DNA of 64,000 bases from Heliocidaris erythrogramma (lineage: Eukaryota > Echinodermata > Echinoidea > Camarodonta > Echinometridae): positions 39,120,888-39,184,887 of the forward strand of contig CM046856.1 in NCBI GenBank assembly GCA_025617745.1. Reading direction: 5' to 3'. This document shows positions 1-11,679 of the stretch, one piece after another. The notes beneath the pieces are model-generated. The model worked only from the letters and a program-made list of their open reading frames with translations, was not told where the DNA came from and made no database searches. The position numbers and the translations under genes are program-made. Positions within the stretch are counted from its first letter, which is position 1; every line of letters starts with the position of its first letter.

Positions 1-661
1 TAACAACACGGGTAAGATGACCGCACAGAAAGCGCTGTTAGGACGCTGTTTGACACTCGCGCTGTTACAGCGCTGTTAATGGATTTGAGCCATAGAGTTA
101 GGCAAAATCTATGATTTGTGCGTAGTAATCTATGTATAGATTGATGAATCTAGCTTGTTGATGCAGCATAGCACAGTGCGCATGCGTTGTGTATTCACGT
201 TTTAAAATTTATATTTGCTGACAAATGACCAAAATAAACATGACATTCCTGCCGGGTGACGGGTCTTTTACTAATCAATAATACTACACGTTCCCACTAT
301 ATCTATGTTGGTGGTCTAATGTGTGCTTGGTTTTCAGCGTATATTTCATTCTTTAACAAAGGTTATTCAAGTTTCTGATTGCATAAACTTACTAGATTAG
401 CTACGACAATATATGAACAGTTAACTTTGATTCCAAAGACTTTCGCGTGAAATTATTGCTTGCTGCAACTACTAGCATTTAGCTTTTAGATTAAAATACT
501 GTACCACAAAAAAAAATGCAAGCCCACTTCTCATTTATTTATTTATTTATTTATTGTTTATTTTTTAGCTCTTCACTCATGGGAGTAGGCTTATTTGCCA
601 ATGATGATTTTCATCATGATGCTTCTCATCATCAGTGGCTGATGCGTATGTAGCCTATTAC

Positions 662-866
662 CAGTGGCGGCACCAGGATTTTTAAAGTGGGGTTGGGGGG
701 AGCAAATGGGGGGCAAAAGAAAATGTTGGGGGGGGGGGCAAGGGTGCACACAATTTTTTTCCACCCTATTGTTTTTTTTCACTCCGAAAATTATTGGGGG
801 GGCAATGCTTCTGACTGGGGGGGGGGAGGGGCAAATGCCCCCATGCCCCCCTTGGTGCCGCCACTG
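662..866. mobile_element. hAT-like MITE with G/C-homopolymer interior
   Basis: The ends are CAGTGGCGGCACCAGG and its inverse CTTGGTGCCGCCACTG. The flanks are CCTATTAC on the left and CCTTTTAC on the right, an 8-bp duplication with one mismatch. CAG...CTG ends with an 8-bp duplication are typical of the hAT superfamily. The interior is a G-rich half facing a C-rich half, so the whole 205 bp can fold back. Open frames here are by-products of the homopolymers. Confidence 0.7.
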
Positions 867-1509
867 CCTTTTACACTATTCAGTTACATTGACTGTACTT
901 AAGGTATGGTACATGGTTACTCACCGTAATGTTCTTTTTTCCAAAGCAGGGCCTACAATGTTAAAAAGGTCTTCAAACACTGCTTTGGAAAACCTATACT
1001 TTAATGAATGAATGAATTAATTAATTATTTTTTTCATATTACTGCAGAAATCTGCCATGAACATTATTGGTGAGCATAGATCGTTCAAAATTTCGAATAC
1101 AGATACATTAATAACAATTCCAAAAAGCAGTATTATGGGAGAACCTAAGGAAAAGCACAGCTTGTTAAAACTAGGTTCCCCAATAACAGAGAGAACTAAG
1201 AAATATATGTATGTAATTATGTATACATATACATATATAGCAATAAAGAGACGAGACAAGACGTGTGTAAAAGGGGAAAAAAAATAAATGCACACACAAC
1301 ATCACTATAACATCAAAATAAAATAAGCATACTATGAACTAGTATTATACTAGCAGTTAATGTCAGCCTATCGCGTTTATATAGTAGTAGAAAAACCAGA
1401 TACACATAATACATGTATGTGTATTAAGTATGAATAAAAAGATGTCTTAATAAAGGTTTTGTTTATGTTCTGTTTAGACACAGGCAGAAAACCAAATACT
1501 GTACAGATG

Positions 1510-1774
1510 CAGTGGCGTATCCAGGGGGTGGCGCAACAGGCGCCCCCCCTATTGGCCGTCATAAAAAAAAAAACTAGGAAAAAAAAGTTGTTCATTAAAT
1601 AGGCTTCAAAATTGGTCACATATAGGATTATTTTGCATCTCAGCCCTTCTTCAGAAGCAAAAATTTTCCAAAGGGGAGGGGGCACCCCCTCCCATTAGAC
1701 CCCTCCCCGGGACGGCGATCAATAATGCCTGGCGCCCCCCCCCCCCCCATTGGGAAATCCTGGATACGCCCCTG
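1510..1774. mobile_element. hAT-like MITE, same class as 662-866
   Basis: The ends are CAGTGGCGTATCCAGG and CCTGGATACGCCCCTG, inverted relative to each other. The interior has C-rich runs near 1545 and 1735. No clean target duplication is visible. The terminal motif is shared with the elements at 662, 7686, 28480 and 58976, so one family appears to have spread through this region. Confidence 0.6.
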
Positions 1775-1891
1775 TTATAGACTTACACTGTAAGAGCTAA
1801 TTTGATAATGTTTAAGATTTCTTCTAAAAGATTTAAGAGAGGAAGCTTGCGTTAGATTTGAATCAAGATGATTTCAATAGAAGGGCATAGT

Positions 1892-2495
1892 TTAGATTAA
1901 TGTTTTCTGGGCAAACTGAGTACGAAGAAGTGGTAAATGAAAGAAAGATGATTGTCGTGTAGAATGCCTATGTATTCCATCATTCGTTTCAAGCATTGAT
2001 TGTAAAACCTGAGGCAATTCATGAATTCGTACTTGATACATTAAACTGCCTAACTGGTAATAAAACAAATCGTTTAGTCTCAACGATTTATTTTCAAAGA
2101 ATAATATTTTAGACGGAGCTAGTCTAGGCTTTTTCAAAATTATTCTCATCACCCGTTTTTGTATAACTGAGAGTCTATCCAACTGAGACTTAGTACAGTT
2201 GCCCCAAGCAAGAATGCCATAACTTATGTAGGGTAGAACCAAGGTGGAATACAACAAGAGTAATACATGAGAGGGAAACAAATATTTCAATTTTTTTATA
2301 ATACCAACATTTCTAGAGAGTAAATTGTTTAGATACAGAGTCTGTGGTTTCCAAGATAACTTATTATCAATAAGTAAACCAAGAAACTTTAACTACTCGA
2401 CCATTTTAATTGTGGTGTTTTTAAGTAATACATTACCATCAAGAGATGAGATTGAATTACTAAATAACATACAACAAGTTTGTGCCGTTATCAGC
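1892..2495 (-). mobile_element. LINE reverse-transcriptase C-terminal fragment
   Basis: An open frame at 1892-2290 encodes a typical end of a non-LTR reverse transcriptase, including LLLYSTLVLPYISYGILAWGN-like residues followed by an IQKRVMRII stretch. Upstream on the minus strand (to about 2495), translation gives a decayed FADN-like catalytic motif, then KFLGLLIDNKLSW, the thumb-region motif of Jockey/CR1-group LINEs. At least two in-frame stops lie between the catalytic motif and the open frame. It is 5'-truncated and dead. It sits inside the 21-2809 element. Confidence 0.7.
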
Positions 2496-2815
2496 AAAAT
2501 CTATGTCACCCGTTACCCACCACATTCTTAATTAGTCTGGGTCTATGTTTAAGTACTTGGTATCAAAAAAAGGAGAGGCAAGTTATAGCGCACACAAGAA
2601 AGTATTCACTAACATTGTCACTATTGGTGCCCCTGGCACCGTTAGTGAGTTGTTAAAACATTACCACTACTGTTAGCTTCTGTGCGGCCTTGAAATGTTA
2701 GGCTAACAGCGCTGTTAGTGAATTTGACTAACATTACTCTTCTGTGCGGCCAAATCATCGCTATCGGTACTGTTAGCGCGCTGTTGAAGCTAACAACGTT
2801 TCTGTGCGGCCGGCA

Positions 2816-3360
2816 CAGCTGTATTGCGCACCACAAACATTGGTATACGCGCCGAGTTAACCCTCTCGTTACCACAAGACTATAATGTTATTCACTTTGT
2901 ACATAGTGTTGTTGACTTTGGTCCTGACAGGGTTAAGGAGGCCATTCAGATCCGTTTACATCCGAACAATATTAATAGGGATAACGGCATTGACATCCCA
3001 GAGGAATGGTTGCTAGCCATTCGGCGCCACTCGGCAAACCGGTTGGAACCAGTTAGAGACAGCGACAAACAATAGCGCGCACCAAGTTAGAGACAGCGCC
3101 GCCCCCCCCCCCCCCCCGCACCGCCGGGGCCAAACTATGACTTTGTGTCCGGTGATTGGTCAGCGGCACAGACCAATCACAGCGCCCGAGTAGAGACAAA
3201 CAATAGCATGCACCCGGGCTCCCCGGACCCCCGCCGCTGCTATTTAACGCGCGTGCAGAGAAGTCTATGCTCATTACCCGACGAAGACTAGCAGTAGCGG
3301 TCGAAACGTCGTAGCTTTCCTCGTTTGCACATCGTGAGACAACTGATCAACTTTTCGTCA
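2816..3360 (+). mobile_element. 3' end of a Penelope-like element
   Basis: The frame at 2824-3075 contains RVKEAIQIRLHPNNINRDNG and then IDIPEEWLLAIRRH, which I recognise as the C-terminal part of the GIY-YIG endonuclease region of Penelope-like retroelements. About 200 bases later comes a hammerhead-like motif, the expected partner in the terminal repeats of this family. Everything upstream of 2816 belongs to the 21-2809 DNA element, so the coding part is only a tail. A C-run near 3102-3118 lies in the 3' untranslated part. Confidence 0.6.
3270..3316 (+). ncRNA. Degenerate hammerhead-ribozyme-like motif of a Penelope-like element
   Basis: CCGACGA at 3278-3284 is one base from the hammerhead core CUGANGA, and CGAAAC at 3302-3307 matches the second core strand; the segment between them could form stem II. 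Penelope-like elements are known to carry hammerhead motifs in their terminal repeats. The T-to-C change in the first core strand suggests weak or no cleavage. Confidence 0.4.
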
Positions 3361-3437
3361 TCAATAATAATAATATTCCGTTTTTATATAGCGCCTAATA
3401 CATCGGCGATGTCTCTAAGCGCTTTACAGATATATTA
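3361..3437 (-). repeat. SINE/L2-type 3' tail
   Basis: On the minus strand the sequence ends with AGCGC near a block reading TATATAAAAACGG and a 3' (ATT)n tail. The same GCGCTT...TATAAAT...(ATT)n ending is found at 29930-29967, 36070-36140, 37716-37860 and 45103-45170. It is the 3' end recognised by L2/CR1-type LINE machinery, here without the rest of the SINE. Confidence 0.5.
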
Positions 3438-3439
3438 TT

Positions 3440-4877
3440 ACCCCGGTCATCGGATTCTGATACTGAGTACTGACTATATGTAAAACAAAATTCTCATATA
3501 TTATCGAATATTCTATTACAAGATTTTGCCAACTAATATCACACTTGCAATAATGCTTGTGATCCTCGGAAAGTAACTTAGTAATTTTCATGAAATCCTA
3601 GCAAAAAGCGCGTTTGCGCTTTGATGCACGCGTATTGAAGTTTTAAAATAGTGCATTCGCGCACTCTTGCCCCAGAGACTGGGAGAGAGCAATGCTGTTG
3701 GCTAAGCATGATGAAAGTGAAATCTAACAACATTTCTTATTGTTTAAGGAATCATAAATGGGCGTGTGTCTTAGGTGAGATAAAATCTCGCTAAAATGGT
3801 TCTCAGAATATACCGATATAATATTATTTTAAGGGGATTTTATTTCACTGACTTAAAATCTCATATTTTATCTAAGGTAAAGTGAATCTCAGAATACGGC
3901 CCCAAGCCTAGATGCATACACCTGTTCGTCAGAAAATTATTTATGAAGATATCTAGTAGTTTGAAAAGTAGCACAGAGATATTGGTTACAGAGTGGTGAA
4001 AACCGGGGGGAAGTCGGGTTCTCCAAAGACACCCCTCAAAGGGTACTCCGAACAGGAACTGTATATGGATTATTGTATTGTAATTGATTAAAATGCGAAC
4101 TATTCAGAACCGATCATTGGTTGAGAGGCGTTTTGATGAATTAATCTGTCCTCTGTCCACTATCGGCCACAGTGAAGCGTGTTCTGGAGAGCTCTTTACA
4201 GTGTTGGAACCGAAGAACTTGTCAAAAGCAATGGACAAAGGGTCAAGAAGTTGAACCATAAACCTGCTTACAAGACATGAAATTCTATTAGATTTTGGGG
4301 CCAGGATCAATTTAAGAGACAGGCAATCATTAAAAAATCTAATCCAAATGATGGGGGAACAACTTGCATAAAAAAGAGGCACCCGGAGTTTAAAAATGAT
4401 GGCGGGTCACCCATTAACCGTTACACGGCGAAGATCAAGAATTTGAAACTTATTAATAAAATTTTGGACTTACTGAATAAACAAATTGACTAACAATGCA
4501 CCTCACAGAGAATCACTTTATAATGAACTTCAGAAATGCTAAAACAGGTTTCACATTCATACAATCCTAAGGAAATAAGCTATAATAGCTGTATATGGTG
4601 GTGGTGGTGGTGGTGAGGGGGGGGGGGGGGGGGGTAGTGAAGAAGATCTTACTGAAATCTTACTTATCCTGGACGTCTAGGGCTTACTTATAGTCTGGCA
4701 GTACACAGTTCAATTACCAAAAGTGGCTCTAATAATTTAGACAAGTACTGTACATACTGTACAAATAGCTTGGACTTGGCCTATAACATCATCATAATAT
4801 TATACATACCATTGTTCAATGCATGTGTATACTAGTACCTGTAAAAGTTTTCTTCAGATCATACCCTATAAGCTATA
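3440..4877. other. Non-coding interval
   Basis: No convincing gene. It is AT-rich, with short open frames that resemble no family I know. A (TGG)n tract runs into a G homopolymer at about 4594-4634. Confidence 0.5.
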
Positions 4878-5419
4878 CAGTGCATCCCAGAAAAAATGTT
4901 AACAGTTGGAAAAGTTCTCCTCAAATTAATGTTTTAAAATATTTTAAGAAAATTATTCTACCTCTTGATGGCTTAGGGTCTCTTTTATCAAATGACACCA
5001 AAATATCTCACAATATTTCACGCTTGAGTGAGCAAAAGCCAATTATGTGAAAGGGTGCAAAATCCAGTATTGAATCCAATATTATTGATATTGGCTCTGG
5101 CTGTATCAGCCGAGCTGAGAGTCATGTAAAGGTTTATAAATTTCCGTATTCTTATCAATAAAAGACAATTTATGAAACAACAGGCTATGTTCTCTGTATA
5201 TCCAAACACATCCCATCAACATTTTATGCTTGAGTGAGTAATTAACTACTGTGCTGGATGTTTCAAAATGTGACTTTTGGTGAGTCTTTTAATTTCATCT
5301 GGCTTGCTCACTCAACCATAAATCTTTGATGGGGTATATCAGGAAATACATTGAAAATATTCAGAAAAAATTATTTGGGGAGACTTTATCCAACAGTTAA
5401 CTTTTTTGGGGACACACTG
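4878..5419. mobile_element. Tc1/mariner-type MITE with TA target duplication
   Basis: The left end is CAGTGCATCCCAGAAAAAAT and the right end, inverted, is CAGTGTGTCCCCAAAAAAGT. Both sides are flanked by TA (4876-4877 and 5420-5421). CAGTGYRTCCC termini with TA duplication are the signature of Tc1/mariner elements. The TIRs extend about 70 bp with scattered mismatches. The interior also holds TTGAGTGAG motifs in both orientations. There is no transposase, so it is non-autonomous. Confidence 0.8.
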
Positions 5420-5421
5420 TA

Positions 5422-5998
5422 GTATAACTGATCTTAGGGATGTTTGGTGTCTGATGCTCACAAATAATTGCATCGCAGAATCTAGGTTGAAATGTACAAT
5501 TCATTTAGAATCATAAAATATTACATGTATAATATATAATATCTAGATAAGGAGACAATTAAGAATTCAGCAATTCATGTTTACATTTCCAACTGTGTTT
5601 ATGATTTCATATAACGTGGCGAATGCCAGTAGTCCAGATAAACAGGGAACCAATGGTTGCATGTGCGTGAAGGAGAGGAACAGAAGTAGGAATGGAGAGA
5701 GAATTAGAAAAAGAAAGGAGAACAAGTAAGGGGAAGGAGAGAGAAATGTATGCAGAAGGAAAGAGGAAAAGAAAGAGAAGATAAGTCATTCAATGATATA
5801 CATGCACAGCAATATTGCAGCGCATGTGGTAAATAGAGAAGTATACTAGATTCACCGAGAATTCATCCAGCATCGATGTGGAAAGTTAAATATTACATTA
5901 AAGTTTTCGCGGTCATATAGAGACGATCAAAGACTGCTTCGATTGATGTAAGGATATTATGAAGGCGAGCCTGGCTAGAACTCGCTACATGAATATGA
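5422..5998. other. Region downstream of GPCR 1
   Basis: Contains a purine-rich stretch (GA-rich, about 5650-5790) and no open frame of known type. It probably includes the 3' untranslated region of the minus-strand GPCR gene, but no clear polyadenylation signal could be fixed. Confidence 0.4.
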
Positions 5999-7404
5999 CT
6001 AAGGGCGACGTCTCATATACCTAACAAAGTCTACTGGTTCTGGAATACGATCGAAACGACACCGAATGAGACACCCCATGATCTCCCTAAAGCATCTCAT
6101 GGTCCTGGTGTAGATGATAGGATTGAGTAAACTGTTGAAGAAGAGCAGGAAGTAATTCCAAGGTATAGCCGGTTTGCTCGACGGGACTACCGTCGCAATG
6201 CCAAAGGGCAGAATGCAAATGACGAAAACGATGATGATGATCGCTAGTTTCTTGGTGACTTTCACCGTTGTTCGGTTCACCGTCGGTTTCTTGTTCTTTA
6301 CGCTACCATTGCTTTGTTGCCCTTCCTCAAGTTCCTCTGTAAGTGAACGCGAGGTTAATCCTTGTTGAACCTGGTCCGACTGAACGTTTGTGCATGGTGG
6401 GTCTGGATCTGAAGGTAAATTGCTTTGGTGCGTAATTGCGATTTTTGGTGTAGATCCAATTTTCATCATCCAATTGTTACGTGGAAAGATTTGGAGCGTA
6501 TTATTTTCTTTGGGATTCTTTGATGCAACGTCCTGTTGCCTATTTTTGGTAGAGCTGTGCTCTTCAGGTGAATCAACGACAGAATGAGAAGATCCTTTGT
6601 ATCCTTCGTTTATGTTAGCCATGTTCTTATGATCTGAATTCTGGATACCCACTGAGGACTGAATAGTGTGCTCGTGTCTAGCTACGAGACGATATATCCT
6701 GAAATAAATTATCATAATTGCGGCAAAAGCTGGAAAAAAGACGCAAAGCGCAGACAGCATGGTGTAATAATCAGCATATCTCCCCGCAGTATCCAAGGCA
6801 CATATCTTATATTCGTAGGAGTATCCGAGTTTAATAAAGCCAGCGAAATGTGGAATCACAACCACGAGAAACGGGAACAACCACGCGAATACAATCATTA
6901 AAACAATGTTCCTTGGAGTATAACATTTCTGGAACATCTCTTTGGATCTACTCAGCAAGTACCAACGGTTATAGGCGATGAAAACAATTGTCATGACACT
7001 CGCTCCCTGGCAGTTCAAAACAACTGTTGAGACAACGGCGCAGATCCAACCCGGAAGAGGCCATCCAGTTATGCTTAACATAGCGACGGCGTTGAATGGT
7101 AGAAACAGACATGTCAATAAATCGGCGCACGCTAGGCTGCCAACAAAATAGTTGGTGGCATTTTGAAGTTTCCGGGAGACAGCTATTGCTAATATTACGA
7201 GTGAGTTACCGATGAGTCCTACGATAGATATGGCCACATAGGCGATACCTATGATGATACGTTGGTTGTAGTCTTCCAGGACAAAGAGACCAGTTGATCC
7301 AGTCGTTGAACTGTTCGAAAGAGGAGCCAAAGTATTTCGTTCCAACATCATGCCAGTATGACGGTCAACGATTTCGACATTCTCACAAAAGAAACTTTGA
7401 ATGC
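5999..7404 (-). CDS. Rhodopsin-class (class A) G protein-coupled receptor, melatonin-receptor/moody-like (GPCR 1)
   Basis: A seven-helix membrane receptor. Numbered from the first ATG (7351; 450 aa), I see: a Ser/Thr-rich N-terminus with two N-glycosylation sites (N6, N13); TM1 with GNS (N49); TM2 with LACADLL (D77); C104 for the extracellular disulfide; NRW at 128-130 in place of DRY; TM4 with a conserved Trp; a long third intracellular loop of about 130 residues rich in Ser, Asn and Gln; TM6 with CILPF in place of CWLP; TM7 with NPIIY at 410-414; and a basic C-tail. The open frame continues upstream of that ATG but has no other ATG; a strong splice acceptor (AG at 7405-7406) suggests that this is the last coding exon. 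NRW and CxLP resemble the invertebrate moody/Tre1 and melatonin-like receptors. The ligand is unknown. It is a distant paralogue of the receptor at 54314-55468, sharing IPHF, FRE.MGC.IRCR and other blocks. Confidence 0.85.
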
Positions 7405-7432
7405 CTGGCAAGAGAGAAAAAATCAGAATATT
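7405..7432 (-). other. Probable splice acceptor of GPCR 1
   Basis: On the minus strand a pyrimidine-rich run (TTTTTTCTCTCTTGCCAG) ends in CAG just before GCATTC. There is no ATG between this site and the upstream in-frame stop, which favours an upstream exon over a start inside this stretch. The alternative is simple initiation at 7351 with the tract in the 5' UTR. Confidence 0.6.
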
Positions 7433-7685
7433 TTTTTTAAACAAATAGTTTCATTAATTCTGATAGCACAAAGTAAGAAAGCGAATCACTGTGATTTGAC
7501 GAAAATCTTCATGTTTTAATTGTACCCTGTTATTGACAGCGGAGCTGATTGGCAAGCGTTTTATGTGTGCGCTATTGCCGTCAGGGATTACGCTAATCGT
7601 TTGTCCTTTCATATTCTTCTTCTACTGCTTATCCAAAATATCACAATTCAGAGCAGATTGCTTAAGATTCATATTATCATGAAGC
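7433..7685. other. Upstream flank of GPCR 1
   Basis: AT-rich sequence with no recognisable coding content; presumably the intron or upstream region of GPCR 1. Confidence 0.4.
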
Positions 7686-9025
7686 CAGAGGCGGCGCTCC
7701 CGGGGGCGGTACTGTGCCCCCACACTTTTTCAAGTACCACAAAAGCGCCCCTTTTCATAGCTGATAAGTTCCCCCTTTTCTTCGTATAGTGGTGCCCCTT
7801 TTTCTTTCTAATGACTGCCCTTTATACCTTCTGATGAGTGTCCCCTTTAACCTCAGACATTACTGCCCCTTATGAAATCTAATAACTGCCCCTTTTCGTT
7901 CTAACAGGGCAATTCTTCCTTCTGATAATTGCCTTTTTCACTTTTGATAAGTGCCCCTTTTCCTTCGTATAACTGCGCCCCTTCTTCTGTATCATAAATG
8001 CCCTATTTACCTTCTGTTAAGTGCCCATTTCCCATTCTAATAGCGCAATTTATCCTTCTGATAAGTAGCGCAATTTATCCTTCTGATAAGTGCCCCCTTT
8101 AACTTCAGACATTACCCCTTTTGAAATCTGTGCCTTTGTTTTTCGTCTGATTAGTGCCCAATTTCCGTTCTAATAGTACAATTTTCCCTTCATATAAGTG
8201 CCCTTTTCACCTCTGATAAGTGATCCTTTTTCTTCGTATGACTGCCCCTTCTGCTTTCTATGAAATGCCCTGTTCACTTTCTGATAAATGGCTCTTTTTG
8301 AGTGCCCCTTTTACTTCTGATCAGTGCCCCTTTTTCTTTCTAATAGTATTATTTTTCCTTTCGATAAGTGCCCCTTTTGTCTTCTGATAAGTGCCCTACC
8401 TAAATATATATTTAACCTATATACACCGATGTCGCTTACAAACTGTGCCCTAAAGTCCACAAAGAGCCATATACCTAACTCCAAATAATCAGGGAGGCTT
8501 CATAATAATAGATTCCCCTACTGATTTCAGCACAATGAGAGGCAGTGGGGCAGGGGGCAGGAGGAGCACAATTCCCTAAATTATACAAGCATAAGCAGTG
8601 CCCCTAAATCATAACAGGAAGGAGGACAAATTTTTTTCTAAAAAATCTCCAAAGCTCGCTCGCTAGGCTCGCTTGCTTTTACCATTGCCTTCTTATCATA
8701 TTAGGAAATATCGCTGCTATTCAAAATATCTTCAATAGTTTGATCGCTCGCCTCGCGCGCTCGCAAATTAATGATCACACCATTACACTCAACTGCAAAA
8801 TAGTTTAGTTTTGTTTTTGTTTTTTTATCTAGAACCATGTTAAGACATAAACAATAATGTGTCGAAAATGATCCTCGATAGTGTACTTATCAGAATGTAG
8901 CGGTATATTAATGTCTCAAAGTGGCATTTCCCGCCTTGTTTTCACCCTTTGTAGGTGCCCTTTTTGCCCCAAAATGCCTCTTTTTGTTAGTTCCCCCCAC
9001 TTTGAAAGACGCTCCGCCGCCCCTG
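7686..9025. mobile_element. 1.34-kb element with hAT-like ends
   Basis: The left end CAGAGGCGGCGCTCC and the inverted right end CAGGGGCGGCGGAGC match imperfectly and belong to the same CAGNGGCGG class as the MITEs at 662 and 1510. Flanking octamers agree at only 5 of 8 positions, so the duplication is decayed or my ends are off. The left half is the minisatellite listed next; the right half is AT-rich with GCTCGCTCG motifs near 8655 and 8755. There is no transposase. Confidence 0.45.
7720..8400 (+). repeat. Degenerate minisatellite, unit about 25-30 bp
   Basis: More than 20 imperfect copies of a unit like TTCTGATAAGTGCCCCTTTT follow one another with variable spacers. The repeating order is pyrimidine run, CTGATAAGTG or CTAATA, then GCCCC. 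Copies are too diverged for recent array growth. It fills the left half of the CAGAGGCGG-ended element and looks like an expansion of that element's own sequence. Confidence 0.65.
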
Positions 9026-9439
9026 CTTTAGGCAAAAGTAAGTAATGCCTTGTGTACAGTACCTTATATTAGCGTTTGTGTAAGGCAATGGTGATCCAGG
9101 AAAAAAAGAAAATAATTTTTTAGGGCCTAACTTTTTCGTCGTAAGGGTTAGGGTATGACGTCAGATATTCCATTCACCAATCTATTCATAATTTGCAAAT
9201 TATGATCTTGATTTCTTTAATTTATTTTTGTACATTCTTGTGTCATTATTAGCAACAGCACAATGAGTTATAGATAATAATAATGATGATGATGATGATA
9301 ATAATAATAAGTAGAAATTTCCATTGCCGCGCAATGCGATATGTATCCCCGGCACTGGCAGCAATTCCAAGGGGGGACAAAGAACCCCCCCCCCCCCTCC
9401 CCTCCGTCAAACAAAAGGATGGCGTAGAGATTGCCGCCA
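9026..9439. other. Non-coding interval with GAT/AAT microsatellite
   Basis: Contains a (GAT)n/(AAT)n microsatellite at about 9274-9310 and a C run near 9387-9397. No gene seen. Confidence 0.5.
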
Positions 9440-9790
9440 GTGGCCCTGACTATTGTCAACACTAGGAGCAGCATCACCAAAACAATGTGTGTAGATTAGA
9501 GTATAATGCAAAATTCGAAAGAAATCTGTCAAGAAATGTGATCTCAGAACGCACACAAGATATCCACTAAAATATGACACTGAGGGCAGCACCACCAAAA
9601 ACTGTAGAGGTCTAGAGTAATCTATGATGGACCTCCATACAAAATATGAAAAAAATCAGTCAACAAATGTGTCCTCCAGAATGCATGCAACCAAAATATG
9701 ACATTTGACCCTATAAAGGACGGAACAATGAGGGCAGCATCACCAAAAAGTAAAGATGCTTAGATTATATCCACAGAACTCATAAAGACC
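9440..9790 (+). repeat. Satellite array 1 (about 150-bp monomer)
   Basis: About two and a half diverged monomers of the satellite seen again at 18115-18588 and 24493-25140. Shared blocks are GCAGCATCACCAAAA, TAGATTA, AAAGAAATC.GTCAAGAAATGTG, and TGACATTTGACCCTATAAA. This is the most diverged of the three arrays. Confidence 0.7.
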
Positions 9791-10791
9791 CATTCCCAAT
9801 GCACAGATCGCGGTATAGCCGTCAAACCCGGTGTAGGATTCGCTCGAGTGCACACGCCGCCATATTGCTTAGTCCTCGATCTTTTCAACTAACCAACCAG
9901 ACCGTGTGCTTCTCAATGCCTATTTATATTATATCGGATCTTCTTTATCGAAATAAAGGGGCTTGTGCCTTCATCACTTGAAATGTTGAAGTTGGCTTTT
10001 CCACTGAAGTTCAGCTGCTCTTTCATACATAAGTAACGTCAACTAATATGATGTACCTTTTTAATTAGGAGGGCGGGGGGGGGGGGGGGTCTCTTTCGGA
10101 CACAAAGGTTAAAATTGTATTCTCTCAAGTTCAAGATAATATCAAACAGTCGTTTTTTTTCTATCGCTATTATCATTTTTAGTTCTCTTTCAAGAAAGCA
10201 GCCTGAGTTCGTTTGTTCAACTTCATCCTTCTTGACACCCCCTCGGAAAAAGCAACAACAAATATACTTGCTTTTTTGGTACCATGTACATGACTTGTAA
10301 AACGTTATACTCTTTGTACAGTTTCATCCGATATAAAAAGGCCTACAACTTTGTTTTGAATTAAGGATGTGTTCCACATACTCTGCCATGTTTCTTTTTA
10401 TCTTTGATGATAATCCTTATATAAGTCAGGACTATTTTAAATTGTGGATTAATCAGATTGGCAGGGGAACGGGGAGGGGGGGGGGGGGGGTAAGGCTGTA
10501 GCCCTCCTCCCATTTCTGAGTAGACACATTGCTCAGCTGCCGCTTGAATCAATCTTTATTAAACTGGGTTTTTTTAATTTGAAGAAACGTTTGTATTTTT
10601 ACAAGACAGGCTCAAGATTCTCCTTTCTTTGTATTTCTTTTTTTTTATTCATGCCCCTTCACTCTATAGAGTGTCAAGATAAAATCAAGCAGATTTTGAG
10701 TGTGTCTAATCAGTATTAAGAAACATATGAATACGATGATGTGCTTATTGTGTACAGTCAGAATTCACTGCTCCCTGACCATCTCAATTAA
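9791..10791. other. Non-coding interval
   Basis: No gene recognised. Two long G runs (about 10070-10089 and 10475-10491) and a T-rich stretch near 10630. Confidence 0.5.
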
Positions 10792-11675
10792 AGGAGAATT
10801 AACCTCATAATATAAATGTGCTTATATTCAAAGATGTAATCTATTCCTTCTTGTTGTCCTACGTAGTTTTGCATTAAAATATACGAGATAGGAATAAATC
10901 AAGATTTTCTCAGCAAGATTTATCGTCTGCTAGCGATACCTGGGGGCTGCCATTTCTCGATGAGTATATAAAGACATTTTTAATCCAAATGCAAAATTGT
11001 CTTTCTTCCTGATACAAAATCCCATTTGAGATTTAAAATATTTAACAGATATATACATATATTCTAAAAACAAAAATGTGTTTTATATTTCTTCGAAAAT
11101 TACGATTTTACTAAATAAAAATCTACAAATTTTCTTGGTGCTATGACGCACGCGACGGAGCGAATTAATTCAAATTTATGCCAGATGACTTTCCTGAGGG
11201 TCAATAGTGACAAACTATGCATTCACCTGCTTTGAGATAATGGACTTCAAAAGTCAGAATGCGCGTTGTATAAATTATGTTCTGCTCTGCCAGGCAAGCC
11301 CAAGAAAACGATTTCTAGTTAGCAAACCCAGAGAATTTAAAAAGAAATCTATAAATTTCAAATATTATATGTATACACCTCTTATGTATTTTCCATCATA
11401 TATGGGGATTTTTTTATAATGAAGAGAAGCAATTTAGCTCGAGGATTAAAAATATCTTCCTGACCGGAACAGTTTCCAATGGTTCATGTACAACTCCATG
11501 TCATAAAGAAAATGGCAGCCCCCATGTAAAGTGTTAGCAGGTGATACCGTGAGCTAGAATGTCTTGATTTAAATCCTTTTCTGATATTTTATATCTAAAG
11601 TGATACAGGTCAATGATTAAGAATATATTACACCTTTGAACATAAGTACATTTATATTCTAGTGTTAATTCTCCT
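10792..11675. mobile_element. TTAA-flanked long-TIR MITE, copy 1
   Basis: Flanked by TTAA on both sides (10788-10791 and 11676-11679). The left end is AGGAGAATTAACCTC and the right end inverted is AGGAGAATTAACACT. The inverted similarity continues for about 190 bp, including GGGGGCTGCCATTT at 10945 and its inverse near 11515, so the element is a large foldback. TTAA duplication is characteristic of the piggyBac superfamily; I assign that only tentatively because the TIRs are unusually long. There is no transposase. Confidence 0.75.
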
Positions 11676-11679
11676 TTAA

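Larger units (their letters stand above)
21..2809. mobile_element. 2.8-kb DNA element bounded by inverted CCGCACAGAAA repeats
   Basis: The left side reads CCGCACAGAAAGCGCTGTTA. The right side, read on the minus strand, begins CCGCACAGAAACGTTGTTAG, so the two ends match as imperfect terminal inverted repeats. The motif GGCCGCACAGAA recurs in the right 150 bases, as expected of subterminal repeats. No transposase reading frame is visible inside; the interior holds two hAT-like MITEs and a LINE fragment. I could not find a target duplication, and the left end lies so close to the window edge that the true terminus may be outside. This is a non-autonomous DNA transposon by inference. Confidence 0.45.

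Noticed and set aside
664-1011. Open frames rich in Gly and Pro across the G/C-rich element
   Set aside because: They arise from homopolymers and the folded MITE structure; no domain, and they are open in several frames.
7442-7444. Start of GPCR 1 at a TTG giving 481 residues
   Set aside because: Not an ATG; the stretch looks like an intron's pyrimidine tract and acceptor.
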